From CAVTBX01 sp963733135 (GTDB lineage Bacteria; Actinomycetota; Thermoleophilia; Gaiellales; Gaiellaceae), in the NCBI GenBank assembly GCA_963733135.1, contig CAVTBX010000009.1, forward strand, positions 62,001-126,000: a stretch of DNA of 64,000 bases, written 5' to 3'. The notes below the pieces were generated by a model that was not told where the DNA came from, ran no database searches, and saw only the letters and a program-made list of their open reading frames with translations. The position numbers and the translations under genes were made by a program. Below are positions 16,803 to 25,795 of this stretch, one piece after another (positions within the stretch are counted from its first letter, which is position 1; each line of letters opens with the position of its first letter).

Positions 16803-18590
16803 ATGAGCCTCGACCGCATCCGCAACTTCTCGATCGTCGCGCACATCGACCACGGGAAATCGACCCTGGCCGACCGCATCCTCGAGGTCACGGACACCAT
16901 CTCGAAGCGGGAAATGCGCGAGCAGGTTCTCGACACGATGGACCTCGAGCGGGAGCGGGGGATCACGATCAAGGCCCAGGCGGTCAGAGTCGTGTGGAAG
17001 GGACACACGCTCAACCTGATCGACACGCCGGGCCACGTGGACTTCACGTACGAGGTCTCCCGGGCGCTTCAGGCCTGCGAAGGAGCCCTCCTCGTCGTCG
17101 ACGCCGCACAGGGGATCGAGGCGCAAACCCTCGCGAACGCCTACCTGGCCCTCGAGAACAACCTCGAGATCGTGCCCGTCGTCAACAAGATCGACCTACC
17201 ACAGTCGGATCCGGACGGTGCGGCCGCCGAGGTCGCCGAGCTCGTCGGTGAGCAGGCAGACCGGGTGCTTCGCATCTCGGCCAAGACCGGCCAGGGAGTG
17301 GAAGCCGTGCTCGACGCCATTGTCGAGCGCATCCCGCCCCCGCAAGGCGCTCCTGAGGCCCCGCCGCGGGCGCTCGTGTTCGACTCCTCCTACGATCAGT
17401 ACCGCGGCGTCGTCGCGTTCGTGCGCGCCGTCGACGGCGCCTTCCGGCCTCGCGAACGGATCCGCGCCATGGCCGCCGGGACGCGCTTCGAGGCCGAAGA
17501 GCTCGGCTTCTTCTCCCCGACGCGCGTCCCGACCGACACGCTCGAAGCGGGCCAGGTCGGGTACGTCGTCACAGGCCTCAAGGACGTGAGCCGTCTGCGG
17601 GTCGGCGACACCCTGACGAGCGAGGCGCGTCCGGCCTCTGAGCCGCTGCCCGGGTACAAGGACGTGAAGCCGACGGTGTTCTCGGGCCTCTTTCCGACCG
17701 ACTCGGACGACTACCCGGATCTCCGTGACGCGCTCGAGAAGCTGCGCCTGAACGACGCCTCGCTCGTGTACGAGCCAGAAACCTCCCAGGCGCTCGGCTT
17801 CGGCTTCCGCTGTGGATTCCTCGGGCTTCTGCACATGGAGATCGTGCGCGAGCGGCTCGAGCGCGAGTTCGACCTCGATCTGCTCGTGACCGCCCCGAAC
17901 GTCGCCTACCGCGTCGCCACGAAGGCCGGGGAGGAGCTCGAGGTGCACAACCCGGCCGACATGCCAGCGGAGGTTGAGGTGGTCGAAGAGCCTTACATCC
18001 GCGCCTCCACGATTGTTCCGAAGGAGCACGTCGGGACGGTGATGGAGCTGAACACCGAGCGGCGCGGCCGCTTCCACCACATGGAGTACCTGAGCGAGGA
18101 GCGCGTCCTGCTCGCCTACGACCTGCCCCTCGCCGAGGTCGTCTACGACTACTACGACCAGCTGAAGAGCCGAACGCGTGGGTACGCGAGCTTCGACTAC
18201 GACATTCTCGGCTTCGAGGCGGGCGATCTCGTCCGGGTCGACGTGTTGCTCGCGGGCGACCCGGTCGACGCCCTCAGCCTCATCGTGCATCGCGGTGCGG
18301 CGCAGGCACGGGGAAGAGCCCTCGTCGACCGACTGCGCGAGGAGATTCCGCGACAGCTCTTCGACGTCCCGGTACAGGCCGCGATCGGCTCGCGGATCAT
18401 CGCGCGCGAGACCGTGAAAGCGAAGCGGAAGGACGTGCTCGCCAAGTGCTACGGCGGTGACATCAGCCGGAAGCGGAAGCTGCTCGAGCGCCAGAAGAAG
18501 GGCAAGAGGCGCATGAAGCAGGTCGGGACAGTCGAGGTGCCGCAGGAGGCGTTCCTCGCCGTCCTGAACCTGGACGGGGAGCGGAAGTGA
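16803..18590 (+). CDS. lepA: elongation factor 4 (LepA)
   Basis: 595 residues. GTP-binding motifs in order: G1 AHIDHGKST (about residues 14-22), switch region RERGITIKA, G3 DTPGHVD (about 75-81) and G4 NKIDLP (about 130-135). The C-terminal LepA-specific domain includes YGGDISRKRKLLERQKKGKRRMK near residues 555-577. EF4 is a ribosome-associated GTPase. It heads a run of genes transcribed together (lepA-hemW-hrcA-dnaJ...); hemW overlaps its stop by four bases. Confidence 0.97.
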   Translation: MSLDRIRNFSIVAHIDHGKSTLADRILEVTDTISKREMREQVLDTMDLERERGITIKAQAVRVVWKGHTLNLIDTPGHVDFTYEVSRALQACEGALLVVDAAQGIEAQTLANAYLALENNLEIVPVVNKIDLPQSDPDGAAAEVAELVGEQADRVLRISAKTGQGVEAVLDAIVERIPPPQGAPEAPPRALVFDSSYDQYRGVVAFVRAVDGAFRPRERIRAMAAGTRFEAEELGFFSPTRVPTDTLEAGQVGYVVTGLKDVSRLRVGDTLTSEARPASEPLPGYKDVKPTVFSGLFPTDSDDYPDLRDALEKLRLNDASLVYEPETSQALGFGFRCGFLGLLHMEIVRERLEREFDLDLLVTAPNVAYRVATKAGEELEVHNPADMPAEVEVVEEPYIRASTIVPKEHVGTVMELNTERRGRFHHMEYLSEERVLLAYDLPLAEVVYDYYDQLKSRTRGYASFDYDILGFEAGDLVRVDVLLAGDPVDALSLIVHRGAAQARGRALVDRLREEIPRQLFDVPVQAAIGSRIIARETVKAKRKDVLAKCYGGDISRKRKLLERQKKGKRRMKQVGTVEVPQEAFLAVLNLDGERK

Positions 18591-19708
18591 GCGGCGTCCG
18601 TCACCTCTACGTGCATCTGCCCTTCTGCGCGCACCGCTGCGGCTACTGCGACTTCGTGACCGTGGTCGGCCGCCCCGGGCAGCACGAGGCGTACGTGGAT
18701 GCGCTCCTGGCCGAGCTGCGTGCCGAGGACGGGATCCTGGCCGAGCCGCTCGAGACGATCTTCCTGGGCGGCGGCACTCCCACCTTCACGGAGCCGCGTG
18801 CGCTCGAGCGGCTCCTGCGGGCTCTACCGGACGCTGCCGAGGTGACGGTCGAGGCCAATCCCGAAACGGTCACGTCCGATCTGGCCGAGCTTCTGTCACG
18901 GAATCGTGTCAACCGTGTGTCGCTCGGCGCACAATCGTTCAACGCCACCCTATTGGACGTGCTCGAGCGCCGTTCCGGCCCTGAGGACGTCCGCCGTGCT
19001 GTTCACCGTCTGAGAGGTGCTGGATTCGCGAACATCTCGCTGGATCTCATCTATGGGATCCCGGGCCAGAAGCCCTCCGACCTCGACCGGGACATCGAAG
19101 GAGCGCTGGAGCTCGAACCCGACCACATCTCCTACTACGAGCTCGAGGCAAAACCGGGAACGCGCTTCACGCACGCACACGGTGCGGAGCTCGAGCGTCA
19201 GGCGGAGGCGCTCGAGGTCTACCTCGAGCGCGTCGTCGAAACGCTTACCGGAGGGGGCTTCCGCTGGTACGAGACGGCGAACTTCTGCCGTCCGGGTCAT
19301 GAGGCTCGCCACAACCTCGGGTACTGGCTCGGACGCGACTACCTCGGGGTGGGAATCGGGGCCGTATCGACGCTCGGCTCGGAGCGGCGACGGAACCGGC
19401 CAAAGCTCGCCGCCTACGTCGCGGCGTGCCTCGCGGGAGAGACGCCGTTGCGCGACCTCGAGCCGCTCGACGACGCGACGAGACTGCGCGAGCGGGTGAT
19501 GCTCGGGCTCCGGCTCGATGCGCCCCTTCCGCTCGTCGACGTCGAAACGGCCCTCGACCCGGCAGGGCTCGAGCGGATGGCGCGGATCGGCCTGGTCGTC
19601 CGCGACGGGGGCGCGCTTCGACTGACACGCCGGGGGCGGTTCCTCGGTGGGGCCGTCACGGCCGAGCTCCTGAGAGAGTCCCTGCAAACACCTACAATTC
19701 AGTCGTGA
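18587..19708 (+). CDS. hemW: radical SAM heme chaperone HemW (coproporphyrinogen III oxidase-like)
   Basis: 373 residues. The radical-SAM cluster motif is HLPFCAHRCGYCDF, a CxxxCxxC near residues 15-22, followed by FLGGGTPT (about 60-67) and FNRVSLGAQ-type sequence. HemW proteins bind heme and a [4Fe-4S] cluster and are thought to deliver heme rather than oxidise coproporphyrinogen. The start GTG 18587 overlaps lepA, and its TGA overlaps the ATG of hrcA. The position between lepA and hrcA is conserved across many bacteria. Confidence 0.93.
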   Translation: MSGVRHLYVHLPFCAHRCGYCDFVTVVGRPGQHEAYVDALLAELRAEDGILAEPLETIFLGGGTPTFTEPRALERLLRALPDAAEVTVEANPETVTSDLAELLSRNRVNRVSLGAQSFNATLLDVLERRSGPEDVRRAVHRLRGAGFANISLDLIYGIPGQKPSDLDRDIEGALELEPDHISYYELEAKPGTRFTHAHGAELERQAEALEVYLERVVETLTGGGFRWYETANFCRPGHEARHNLGYWLGRDYLGVGIGAVSTLGSERRRNRPKLAAYVAACLAGETPLRDLEPLDDATRLRERVMLGLRLDAPLPLVDVETALDPAGLERMARIGLVVRDGGALRLTRRGRFLGGAVTAELLRESLQTPTIQS

Positions 19709-20751
19709 TGGCCGAGCAGCTCGCAGCCAGCCTCACCGCGCGTCAGGAGGAGATCCTGGCGCGGGTGGTCGAGGCATACGTCGCGACCGGGGCGCCGGTG
19801 GGCTCGAAGACCCTGGTCGAGCAGGGCGTCATCGACGTCTCGTCGTCGACGGTCAGGAACGACCTGGCGGTGCTCGAAGAGCTCGGGCTGCTCACCCATC
19901 CGCATACGTCGGCGGGGCGCGTGCCGACCGAGCAGGGCTATCGGTTCTACGCCGACCGGCTGCTCGAGCGGCTGACGCCGAGACCCGGTGAGCTTCCGCT
20001 CGACCTCTCTGACGCTCGGAGCCAGGTCGAAGCGGCGTTCCGGACGACCACCGAAGCGCTCTCGGAGGTGACGCACCTGCTCGCGCTCGTCTCGGCGCCG
20101 GCGCTCGAGACGACGACCGTCCGCCATGTGGAGGTACTCCTGCTCCAGCCCGAGCTGGTGATGGTCGTCGTGATCACGTCTACGGGCGGAGTCACGAAGC
20201 AGCTCGTCGCATTCACCGAACCGGTCGACCCGGGCCTCGCCGAATGGGTCGGGGAGTACCTGAACGATTGCGTCGCAGGCCGCCAGCTCGGAGTGCGCCT
20301 CATCAGAGCTCGCTTCGACGCGCCCGAGCTCGGCCCGCGCGAGCGAGCGTTCCTCGCTGCGATCCGGCCGGCGTTCGTGACCCTCGCGGAGTCCGACGAG
20401 CAGGCGCTCTTCGTCGGCGGGGCTGCGGGCCTACTGGATGAGTTCCGCGCCGACGACCTACGCGCGTACCGCCGGCTGCTCGAGGTGCTCGAGCAGCGCG
20501 CCGCCCTCCTCGGTCTCATGCGCGCGAACCTGCTCTCGAAGAGGCCGTTCGTGCGGGTCGGCGCCGAGCTCGAAGACCCGGAGCTCCTAACCGTCTCGCT
20601 GGTCGGGGCGCCCTACGGCCTCCAGCATCGGAACCTGGGCACCGTGAGCCTGCTCGGCCCCACGCGCATGGACTACGTCAAGGCGATCGACGCCGTGCGC
20701 TTTGCGGCTCATGAGCTCTCCCTGTTCGTCGAGGAGATGTACGAGGCGTAG
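19708..20751 (+). CDS. hrcA: heat-inducible transcription repressor HrcA
   Basis: 347 residues from ATG 19708. The N-terminal winged helix reads TARQEEILARVVEAYVATGAPVGSKTL and SSSTVRNDLAVLEELG, and the C-terminal GAF-like domain ends in HELSLFVEEMYEA. HrcA represses chaperone operons by binding the CIRCE repeat, with GroEL as co-regulator. No CIRCE (TTAGCACTC-N9-GAGTGCTAA) was seen in this window, so its targets probably include loci outside it. The start overlaps the hemW stop (TGATG), and dnaJ follows. Confidence 0.95.
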   Translation: MAEQLAASLTARQEEILARVVEAYVATGAPVGSKTLVEQGVIDVSSSTVRNDLAVLEELGLLTHPHTSAGRVPTEQGYRFYADRLLERLTPRPGELPLDLSDARSQVEAAFRTTTEALSEVTHLLALVSAPALETTTVRHVEVLLLQPELVMVVVITSTGGVTKQLVAFTEPVDPGLAEWVGEYLNDCVAGRQLGVRLIRARFDAPELGPRERAFLAAIRPAFVTLAESDEQALFVGGAAGLLDEFRADDLRAYRRLLEVLEQRAALLGLMRANLLSKRPFVRVGAELEDPELLTVSLVGAPYGLQHRNLGTVSLLGPTRMDYVKAIDAVRFAAHELSLFVEEMYEA

Positions 20752-20815
20752 GACGGCGCCGAAGGTCGCCACGGCCGGCGGCTGGGCGGGCCGAGCGCGC
20801 GAGTACTCTGAGACC

Positions 20816-21935
20816 GTGGCTGCCGTCAAGCGCGACTACTACGACATCCTTGGCGTCGGGCGCGGCGCGAGCGACACAGAGATCAAGAAGACATTCCGGC
20901 GTCTCGCACGCGAGCTGCACCCGGACGTTTCGGATGCCCCGGATGCGGAGGAGCGATTTCGCGAGGCCGCCGAGGCGTACGAGGTTCTCTCCAAGCACGA
21001 GACGCGGGAGCTCTATGACCGCTACGGGCACGAGGGGCTTCGCACCGGCGGCTACGTGCCGACCGACTTCGGCGGGCTTTCCGACCTCTTTGCAGCCTTT
21101 TTTGGCGACGACCTGTTCGGGCGTGCGGGCGGCTCGGGAGCGAGGGCGGCTCGCGGGGCAGACGTTCTCGCCGAGGTCGAGATCGAGCTCGTGGAGGCCG
21201 CGAGCGGGGTCAGCCGCACGATTCCGTTCCCCGTGGCGGTCACGTGCCCGACCTGCACCGGGTCGGGGGCCGAGCCGGGGACCCATCCGGAGACTTGTGA
21301 GCGCTGCGGGGGCGCGGGCCGGCTCCAATCGGTCTCGAGCTCGGTCTTCGGCCAGTTCGTCAGGACGTCGCCGTGTCCCGAGTGCGGCGGGGCTGGCCGG
21401 GTGGTGCGGACGCCGTGCCAGGAGTGTTCTGGGGTCGGAAGGATCACCGAGGAGCGGAGCCTCGACGTCGAGATCCCGGCGGGAATCCACGACGGTCAGC
21501 GCATCCGCCTTTCCGGGCGAGGCCACGCGGGAGCGCTCGGCGGCCGGGCCGGAGACGTCTACGTCCTCGTTCGGATCGCCCCAGACGCGCGCTTCGTCCG
21601 TGACGGCAACGACATCGTGTCGACGGTCGACCTGACCTTCACCCAGGCAGCTCTCGGGGCGACGCTCGTCCGTCCCGACGCTCGACGGAGACATCGAGGT
21701 CGGCTTCGACTCGGGGACACAGCCGGGTGAGATCCGCACGCTCCGCGGCAAGGGGATGCCCGTTCTCCAAGGCTTCGGTCGGGGGGATCACCGGATCCTC
21801 GTGAACGTGCTCGTCCCGCGCCATCTCTCCGACCAGCAACGCCGGCTCCTCGGGGACTTCTCGGACTCAGAGCACGAGCGGAACTACGGCGGCGACGAGG
21901 GGTTCCTCGACAAGATTCGCGCTGCGTTCCGCTGA
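20816..21935 (+). CDS. dnaJ: chaperone protein DnaJ (frameshifted by one base)
   Basis: From GTG 20816 the J-domain reads KRDYYDILGVGRGASDTEIKK with the HPD motif at LHPDVSD (about residue 34). A G/F-type region and four zinc-finger repeats follow: CPTCTGSG, CERCGGAG, CPECGGAG and CQECSGVG. The frame then fails at 21670/21671. Deleting one C from GTCCGTCCCG restores LVVPTLDGDIEVGFDSG and the rest of the substrate-binding domain to TGA 21933-21935, giving about 372 residues. A one-base sequence error is the simplest explanation for an otherwise complete Hsp40 co-chaperone of DnaK. Confidence 0.9.
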
Positions 21936-22006
21936 GCGACGCCGACCTCCTCCGCAGGGTCTCGGTTCGGGTCGGCGCAGGCCGGGCCGAGGAGGCGCGC
22001 GCGATC

Positions 22007-22705
22007 ATGCTCGAGCTCTTCCCGGACGGCTTCGAGGAGATGGAGACGAAGGGGGGAGTGGAGCTTGCCGCCTACACGGGGCCGGGCGGCGAGGAGCGCG
22101 TGTGGCAGGTGTTCGGGCCCGGCCGCGTCGACGAGGTTGATCCCGACTGGGGCGAGCGCTGGCGCTCGTTCCACCGCCCGGTTCGGGTTGGACGGCTGTG
22201 GATCGGCCCGCCCTGGGAGGAGCCCGATGGCGACGCCCTGGCGGTCGTCGTCGATCCGGGGCGGGCATTCGGGACGGGCGCGCACCCGACGACGCGCCTC
22301 TGCGCCGAGCATCTGCTCGCGGTCAAGCCGGGCAGCTTGGTCGACCTGGGGTGCGGCTCGGGCGTGCTGTCCGTCGCCGCCGCTCGGCTCGGCTTCGGCC
22401 CCGTTACGGCGCTCGACGCAGACCCCGCCGCAGTTGCGGCAGCGGAGGAGAACGCGTTGGCGAACGACGTCGAGATCGCGGTCGCGCAGGCGGACGTGAC
22501 CAAGGATCCCTTGCCTGCCGCGGACGTTGCGGTCGCCAACATCGAGCTTGCCCTCTCGGAACTAGTCGCAGCCCGAGTCGACGCGGCCACCGTCATCACC
22601 TCGGGGTACCTGGCGTCGGATCGCCCGGCACCCGGCTCGCTCACGCACGCCGAGCGCCTCGAGCTGGACGGCTGGGCCGCCGATCGTTTCGAGCGCACGG
22701 CCTAG
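22007..22705 (+). CDS. prmA: ribosomal protein L11 methyltransferase (PrmA)
   Basis: Class I SAM methyltransferase. Motif I is VDLGCGSGVLSVAAARLG, preceded by the PrmA-specific AFGTGAHPTTRLCAEHL. VANIELALSELVA replaces the usual NIxxxP post-motif region. PrmA trimethylates ribosomal protein L11. The first ATG in frame is 22007, but coding-like sequence (RVSVRVGAGRAEEARAIM) extends back to the dnaJ stop. The only candidate there is CTG at 21932, overlapping TGA of dnaJ, so the annotated N-terminus is probably about 25 residues short. At 232-257 residues it is smaller than the E. coli enzyme. Confidence 0.88.
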   Translation: MLELFPDGFEEMETKGGVELAAYTGPGGEERVWQVFGPGRVDEVDPDWGERWRSFHRPVRVGRLWIGPPWEEPDGDALAVVVDPGRAFGTGAHPTTRLCAEHLLAVKPGSLVDLGCGSGVLSVAAARLGFGPVTALDADPAAVAAAEENALANDVEIAVAQADVTKDPLPAADVAVANIELALSELVAARVDAATVITSGYLASDRPAPGSLTHAERLELDGWAADRFERTA

Positions 22706-22745
22706 CCCGTCGAGCCTGTCGGCGCAGGTCGTCTAGCATCGCGCC

Positions 22746-23937
22746 ATGGCGACCTTCAGCGTCGACTTCCTCGGCTGCAAGGTCTCGCACACGGATGCCC
22801 AGGAGCTGCGTGAGCGGCTGGTCGCGGACGGCCATGTCGAGGCGGCAGGCGACACGGACGTGGCCGTCCTGAACACGTGCTGCGTGACACACGAGGCCGT
22901 CCGTAAGTCCCGGCAGGCCGCGCGCCGAGCCTCTCGCCGGGCCGGCCGCGTCTACGTAACGGGCTGTGCGGCGAACCTCGAGCGCGCCTTCGACGGCTTG
23001 CCGGAGCATGTGCGCGTCGTGCCGCTCCCAAGTGAGCGCACCGCCGCCTTCGTGGCCGGCGACGTCGGCAGGCTCGGCTGCGTCGCGGCGGATGTAGGCC
23101 TCGACCGCGTGCGCGCGTTCGTGAAGATCCAGGACGGCTGTAGCTTCACGTGCTCGTACTGCGTGATCCCGCAGGTGCGCGGGGCCTCGAGGAGCCGCCC
23201 CGCAGACAAAGTCTCTGACCGAGATTCGCCGGCGGGTCGCGCAAGGCCATCGCGAGATCGTCCTCACGGGCGTCAACATCGGCTGCTACCGCGACCGTGA
23301 CGCAGGCTACGACCTGCCGCGACTCCTGCGCGAGGCGGGCGAGACGCCGGGCCTCGCGCGACTTCGGCTCTCGTCGATCGAGGTGAACCACCTGAGTGAG
23401 CGCCTGATCGCGGCCATGCGCGAGACGCCGACGATCGCGAAGCATCTGCACGTGCCGCTCCAGTCCGGCGACGATGGCGTCCTGCGGGCGATGCGCCGTC
23501 GGTACGACGCGACCACATACCTCCGGCGCGTCGCCCGTACCGACGGCTTCAACCTGACGACCGACGTGATCGTCGGGTTCCCAGCCGAGGACGATGCCGC
23601 GTTCCGGCGAACGCTTACAACCGTGGCCGCAGCAGGCATCTCCAAGGTGCACGTCTTTCCGTACTCGCCCAGGCCCGGTACCGCGACGGCGCAGGCGGAC
23701 TCCGTGCCTCCGCACGTCAAGAAGGAGCGAAGCGCGAGGCTGCGTGCCGCCTCAGACGCAGCTAGCCGGCGCCTCTGGCGCGCGCGGCTCGGCGAGGAGG
23801 ACGTTGTGCTCGTCGACCGGCCCGGCCGCGGGTATGGCGACGACTACACGCCGTGGCTCGTCGACGCGCCTGTCGGACAACTCGTGCGCGTGCGGGCTCA
23901 GGACGTCTGCGAGGAGGGCATCGTCGGTGCCGTCTGA
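22746..23937 (+). CDS. mtaB: tRNA (t6A37) methylthiotransferase MtaB-type (frameshifted by one base)
   Basis: The N-terminal part has the MTTase opening VDFLGCKVSHTDAQEL and NTCCVTHEA. The radical-SAM motif CSFTCSYC follows near residue 133, then VIPQVRGASRSRP. The frame breaks at about 23211-23216. Removing one base from GTCTCTGACC gives VLTEIRRRVAQGHREIVLTG, and the second part (LPLQSG-type HVPLQSGDDGVLRAMRR, DVIVGFPAEDD, C-terminal TRAM domain) runs to TGA 23935-23937, about 396 residues in all. The GCKV signature and the gene's place after prmA favour MtaB, which makes ms2t6A37 in tRNA, over MiaB. HIT overlaps its end. Confidence 0.85.
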
Positions 23938-24256
23938 CTGTCTCTTCTGCAAGCTCGCGCGAGAGGGCGACCATGTACGGAAGGCGGACGGCTTCGTCGC
24001 CGTCTGGGACATCGCTCCGAAAGCCCCGACGCACCTGCTGGTCATTCCTGAGCGGCATCTGGACGGATTCCGCGAGATCGGTGAGCTCGAACCGGACGAG
24101 GCGAGCGCGCTCCTCCGCTTCGTCGCCGACACCGCCCGGGAGGCCGGCCTCGACGACTACCGCGTGGTCGTCAACGTCGGGCCGGGCGCGGGCCAGACTG
24201 TCTTCCACTTGCACTGGCACATCCTGGGCGGCGCTCCTCTGGGAGGCATGGGATGA
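23927..24256 (+). CDS. HIT family nucleotide-binding protein
   Basis: 109 residues from GTG 23927. The histidine triad HLHWHILGG near residues 94-102 identifies a HIT hydrolase of the HINT type, preceded by the typical CLFCKLAREGD zinc-like start and a LVIPERHLDG block. HINT proteins hydrolyse purine nucleoside phosphoramidates such as AMP-lysine; the exact substrate is not known here. It overlaps the end of mtaB by 11 bp and the start of the YqeY gene by 4 bp, so it belongs to the same operon. Confidence 0.92.
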   Translation: MPSDCLFCKLAREGDHVRKADGFVAVWDIAPKAPTHLLVIPERHLDGFREIGELEPDEASALLRFVADTAREAGLDDYRVVVNVGPGAGQTVFHLHWHILGGAPLGGMG

Positions 24257-24696
24257 GCCTGATCGCCCAGCTCGAGAGTGACGTGAAGGAAGCAATGCGA
24301 GCCCGCGAGCAAGAGCGCGTGGACGCCCTGCGTCTCATTCTCGCCTCGCTGCGATCGGCCGAGAAGGAGATCCAGCGCCCCCTGTCGGACGAGGAGGAGC
24401 TCCAGGTGCTCCAGCGCGAGCGGAAGCGTCGGGTCGAGGCTGCCGATGCCTTCCGCGAGGGCGGCCGCGATGAGCAGGCTGCCAAGGAGGAGCGCGAGCT
24501 CGCCGTCATCGAAGCCTTCATGCCGGAGCCGATCTCCGAGGAGGAGCTCGAGCAGATCGTCGACGACGCGATCGCCGAAACAGGCGCGACGTCCATGCGC
24601 GACCTCGGTCGCGTCATGGCCGACGTGATGCCCCAAGTGTCAGGCCGAGCCGACGGCTCCGAGGTCAGCCGCCTCGTGCGCGAGAAGCTCGCCTAG
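24253..24696 (+). CDS. GatB/YqeY domain-containing protein
   Basis: 147 residues, all helical and charged: LESDVKEAMRAREQERVDALRLILASLRSAEKE, then AVIEAFMPEPISEEEL and DLGRVMADVMPQVSGRADGSEVSRLV. This is the YqeY family, whose second half resembles the tRNA-binding tail domain of GatB. Its function is not settled, but it is often near rpsU or dnaG and a translation-linked role is usually proposed. The stop TAG is part of the CTAG that bounds the adjacent repeat element. Last gene of the lepA-yqeY run. Confidence 0.92.
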   Translation: MSLIAQLESDVKEAMRAREQERVDALRLILASLRSAEKEIQRPLSDEEELQVLQRERKRRVEAADAFREGGRDEQAAKEERELAVIEAFMPEPISEEELEQIVDDAIAETGATSMRDLGRVMADVMPQVSGRADGSEVSRLVREKLA

Positions 24697-24863
24697 AGGC
24701 TTGATGTGAAGTTGGCGCCCCCGCGGGCGTGTCTCAGACCAAGTCAGGGCGTGTCGGCGTCTGCGGCGCGGGCCGGTGGCCCCATGCTAGGGCGACGGGG
24801 CGTCCTGACGCCGTGTCTGAGGCGCCATCCGCGGCTCCGCCCCATTACACATCAAGCCTCTAG
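24693..24863. mobile_element. inverted-repeat element, family 2, copy 1 (CTAG-bounded)
   Basis: Ends are a perfect 16-bp inverted repeat: CTAGAGGCTTGATGTG on the left and its complement on the right. Read on the minus strand, the right half (GGAGCCGCGG-TGGCGCC-TCAGACACGGCGTCAGG) matches the element at 49008-49105 closely, so these are two copies of one dispersed family in opposite orientation. No ORF is evident inside. The left CTAG forms the stop of the YqeY gene. Likely a miniature transposable element with CTAG target duplication. Confidence 0.7.
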
Positions 24864-24958
24864 CGCCCGAAACCGGCGCGAGAAACAGCTCGACGTGCGC
24901 CAGGAAACAGGATCTTCACCCGGAGACGAACCGCCGGGCGCTTGTTAATCTCGCCTCG

Positions 24959-25753
24959 ATGGCAAGCGGGAAGAGCAGCGACCGTGGTCTCAGCAAGCTT
25001 CGGAAACGCTCCTCTGACGGGAAGCCGCCAGCTTCCGTCGAAGCTCCACAGCAGGGCGACCACCTCACCGTCGCGGAGGGCTGGGATCGCTACGCCCGGC
25101 GAAAGGCACTAAAGGGCAAGCCGCGAGTCGGCAAGGCGTGGAATCGTCCTCGCAGGATGGGTCTGGACGTCGATCACGCCCGCGAGGTCGTCGGCTACCT
25201 GGACGAGAAGGTCTTCAAGCCGTTCCTCGGTACGTGTGACGTGATCGTCGAGATCGGCCCCGGAGCCGGTCGGTTCACCGATGTGCTCGTCCCGAAATGC
25301 CGGACGCTCCATGCGGTCGATACATCGCCTGCAATGCTCGAGCAGCTGCGAGAACGGTTCGGCGAGAGAAACGGGGTCGTTTATCACCCCTCGGACGGTC
25401 GCGGGCTCGCCATGCTCGAGGACGAGTCCGCCGACGCCGTCTTTTCATACGGGGTTTTCGTGCATCTCCAGCACTGGGACATCTTCAATTACCTGACCGA
25501 GATCGAGCGCATCCTGAAGCCCGGCGGCAAGGCGCTTCTCCAGCACTCGAATACGTTCTCGGAGCTCGGCTGGAAGCGTTTTCGGCGTGAGGTTCGCGGT
25601 CAGCTCAATCGCCACAAGCGGCACAAGACGTTCATCCTGAACTCCCCGGAGATCATGGCCGAGCTGATCAGGCGGGCCGGGCTCGAGCCGGTCGACATGA
25701 TCACGGACGTCGTCCGGCGGGATTGCATCGCGCTCATCCGCAAGCCGGCCTGA
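24959..25753 (+). CDS. class I SAM-dependent methyltransferase
   Basis: 264 residues. After a basic, Lys/Arg-rich N-terminal tail of about 45 residues comes a Rossmann methyltransferase. Motif I is VIVEIGPGAGRFTDVL (about 97-112), the acidic loop is LHAVDTSPAMLEQL, the post-motif region ADAVFSYGVFVHLQHWD, and ILKPGGKALLQHS follows. The substrate is unknown; the family includes biosynthetic, lipid and sugar methyltransferases. It stands alone between the yqeY repeat element and phoH, with 40 bp to the next start. Start ATG 24959. Confidence 0.85.
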   Translation: MASGKSSDRGLSKLRKRSSDGKPPASVEAPQQGDHLTVAEGWDRYARRKALKGKPRVGKAWNRPRRMGLDVDHAREVVGYLDEKVFKPFLGTCDVIVEIGPGAGRFTDVLVPKCRTLHAVDTSPAMLEQLRERFGERNGVVYHPSDGRGLAMLEDESADAVFSYGVFVHLQHWDIFNYLTEIERILKPGGKALLQHSNTFSELGWKRFRREVRGQLNRHKRHKTFILNSPEIMAELIRRAGLEPVDMITDVVRRDCIALIRKPA

Positions 25754-25795
25754 CCCGAGCGGCTGCGACCCCGCCACGCGGCCTACACTTGGCCT

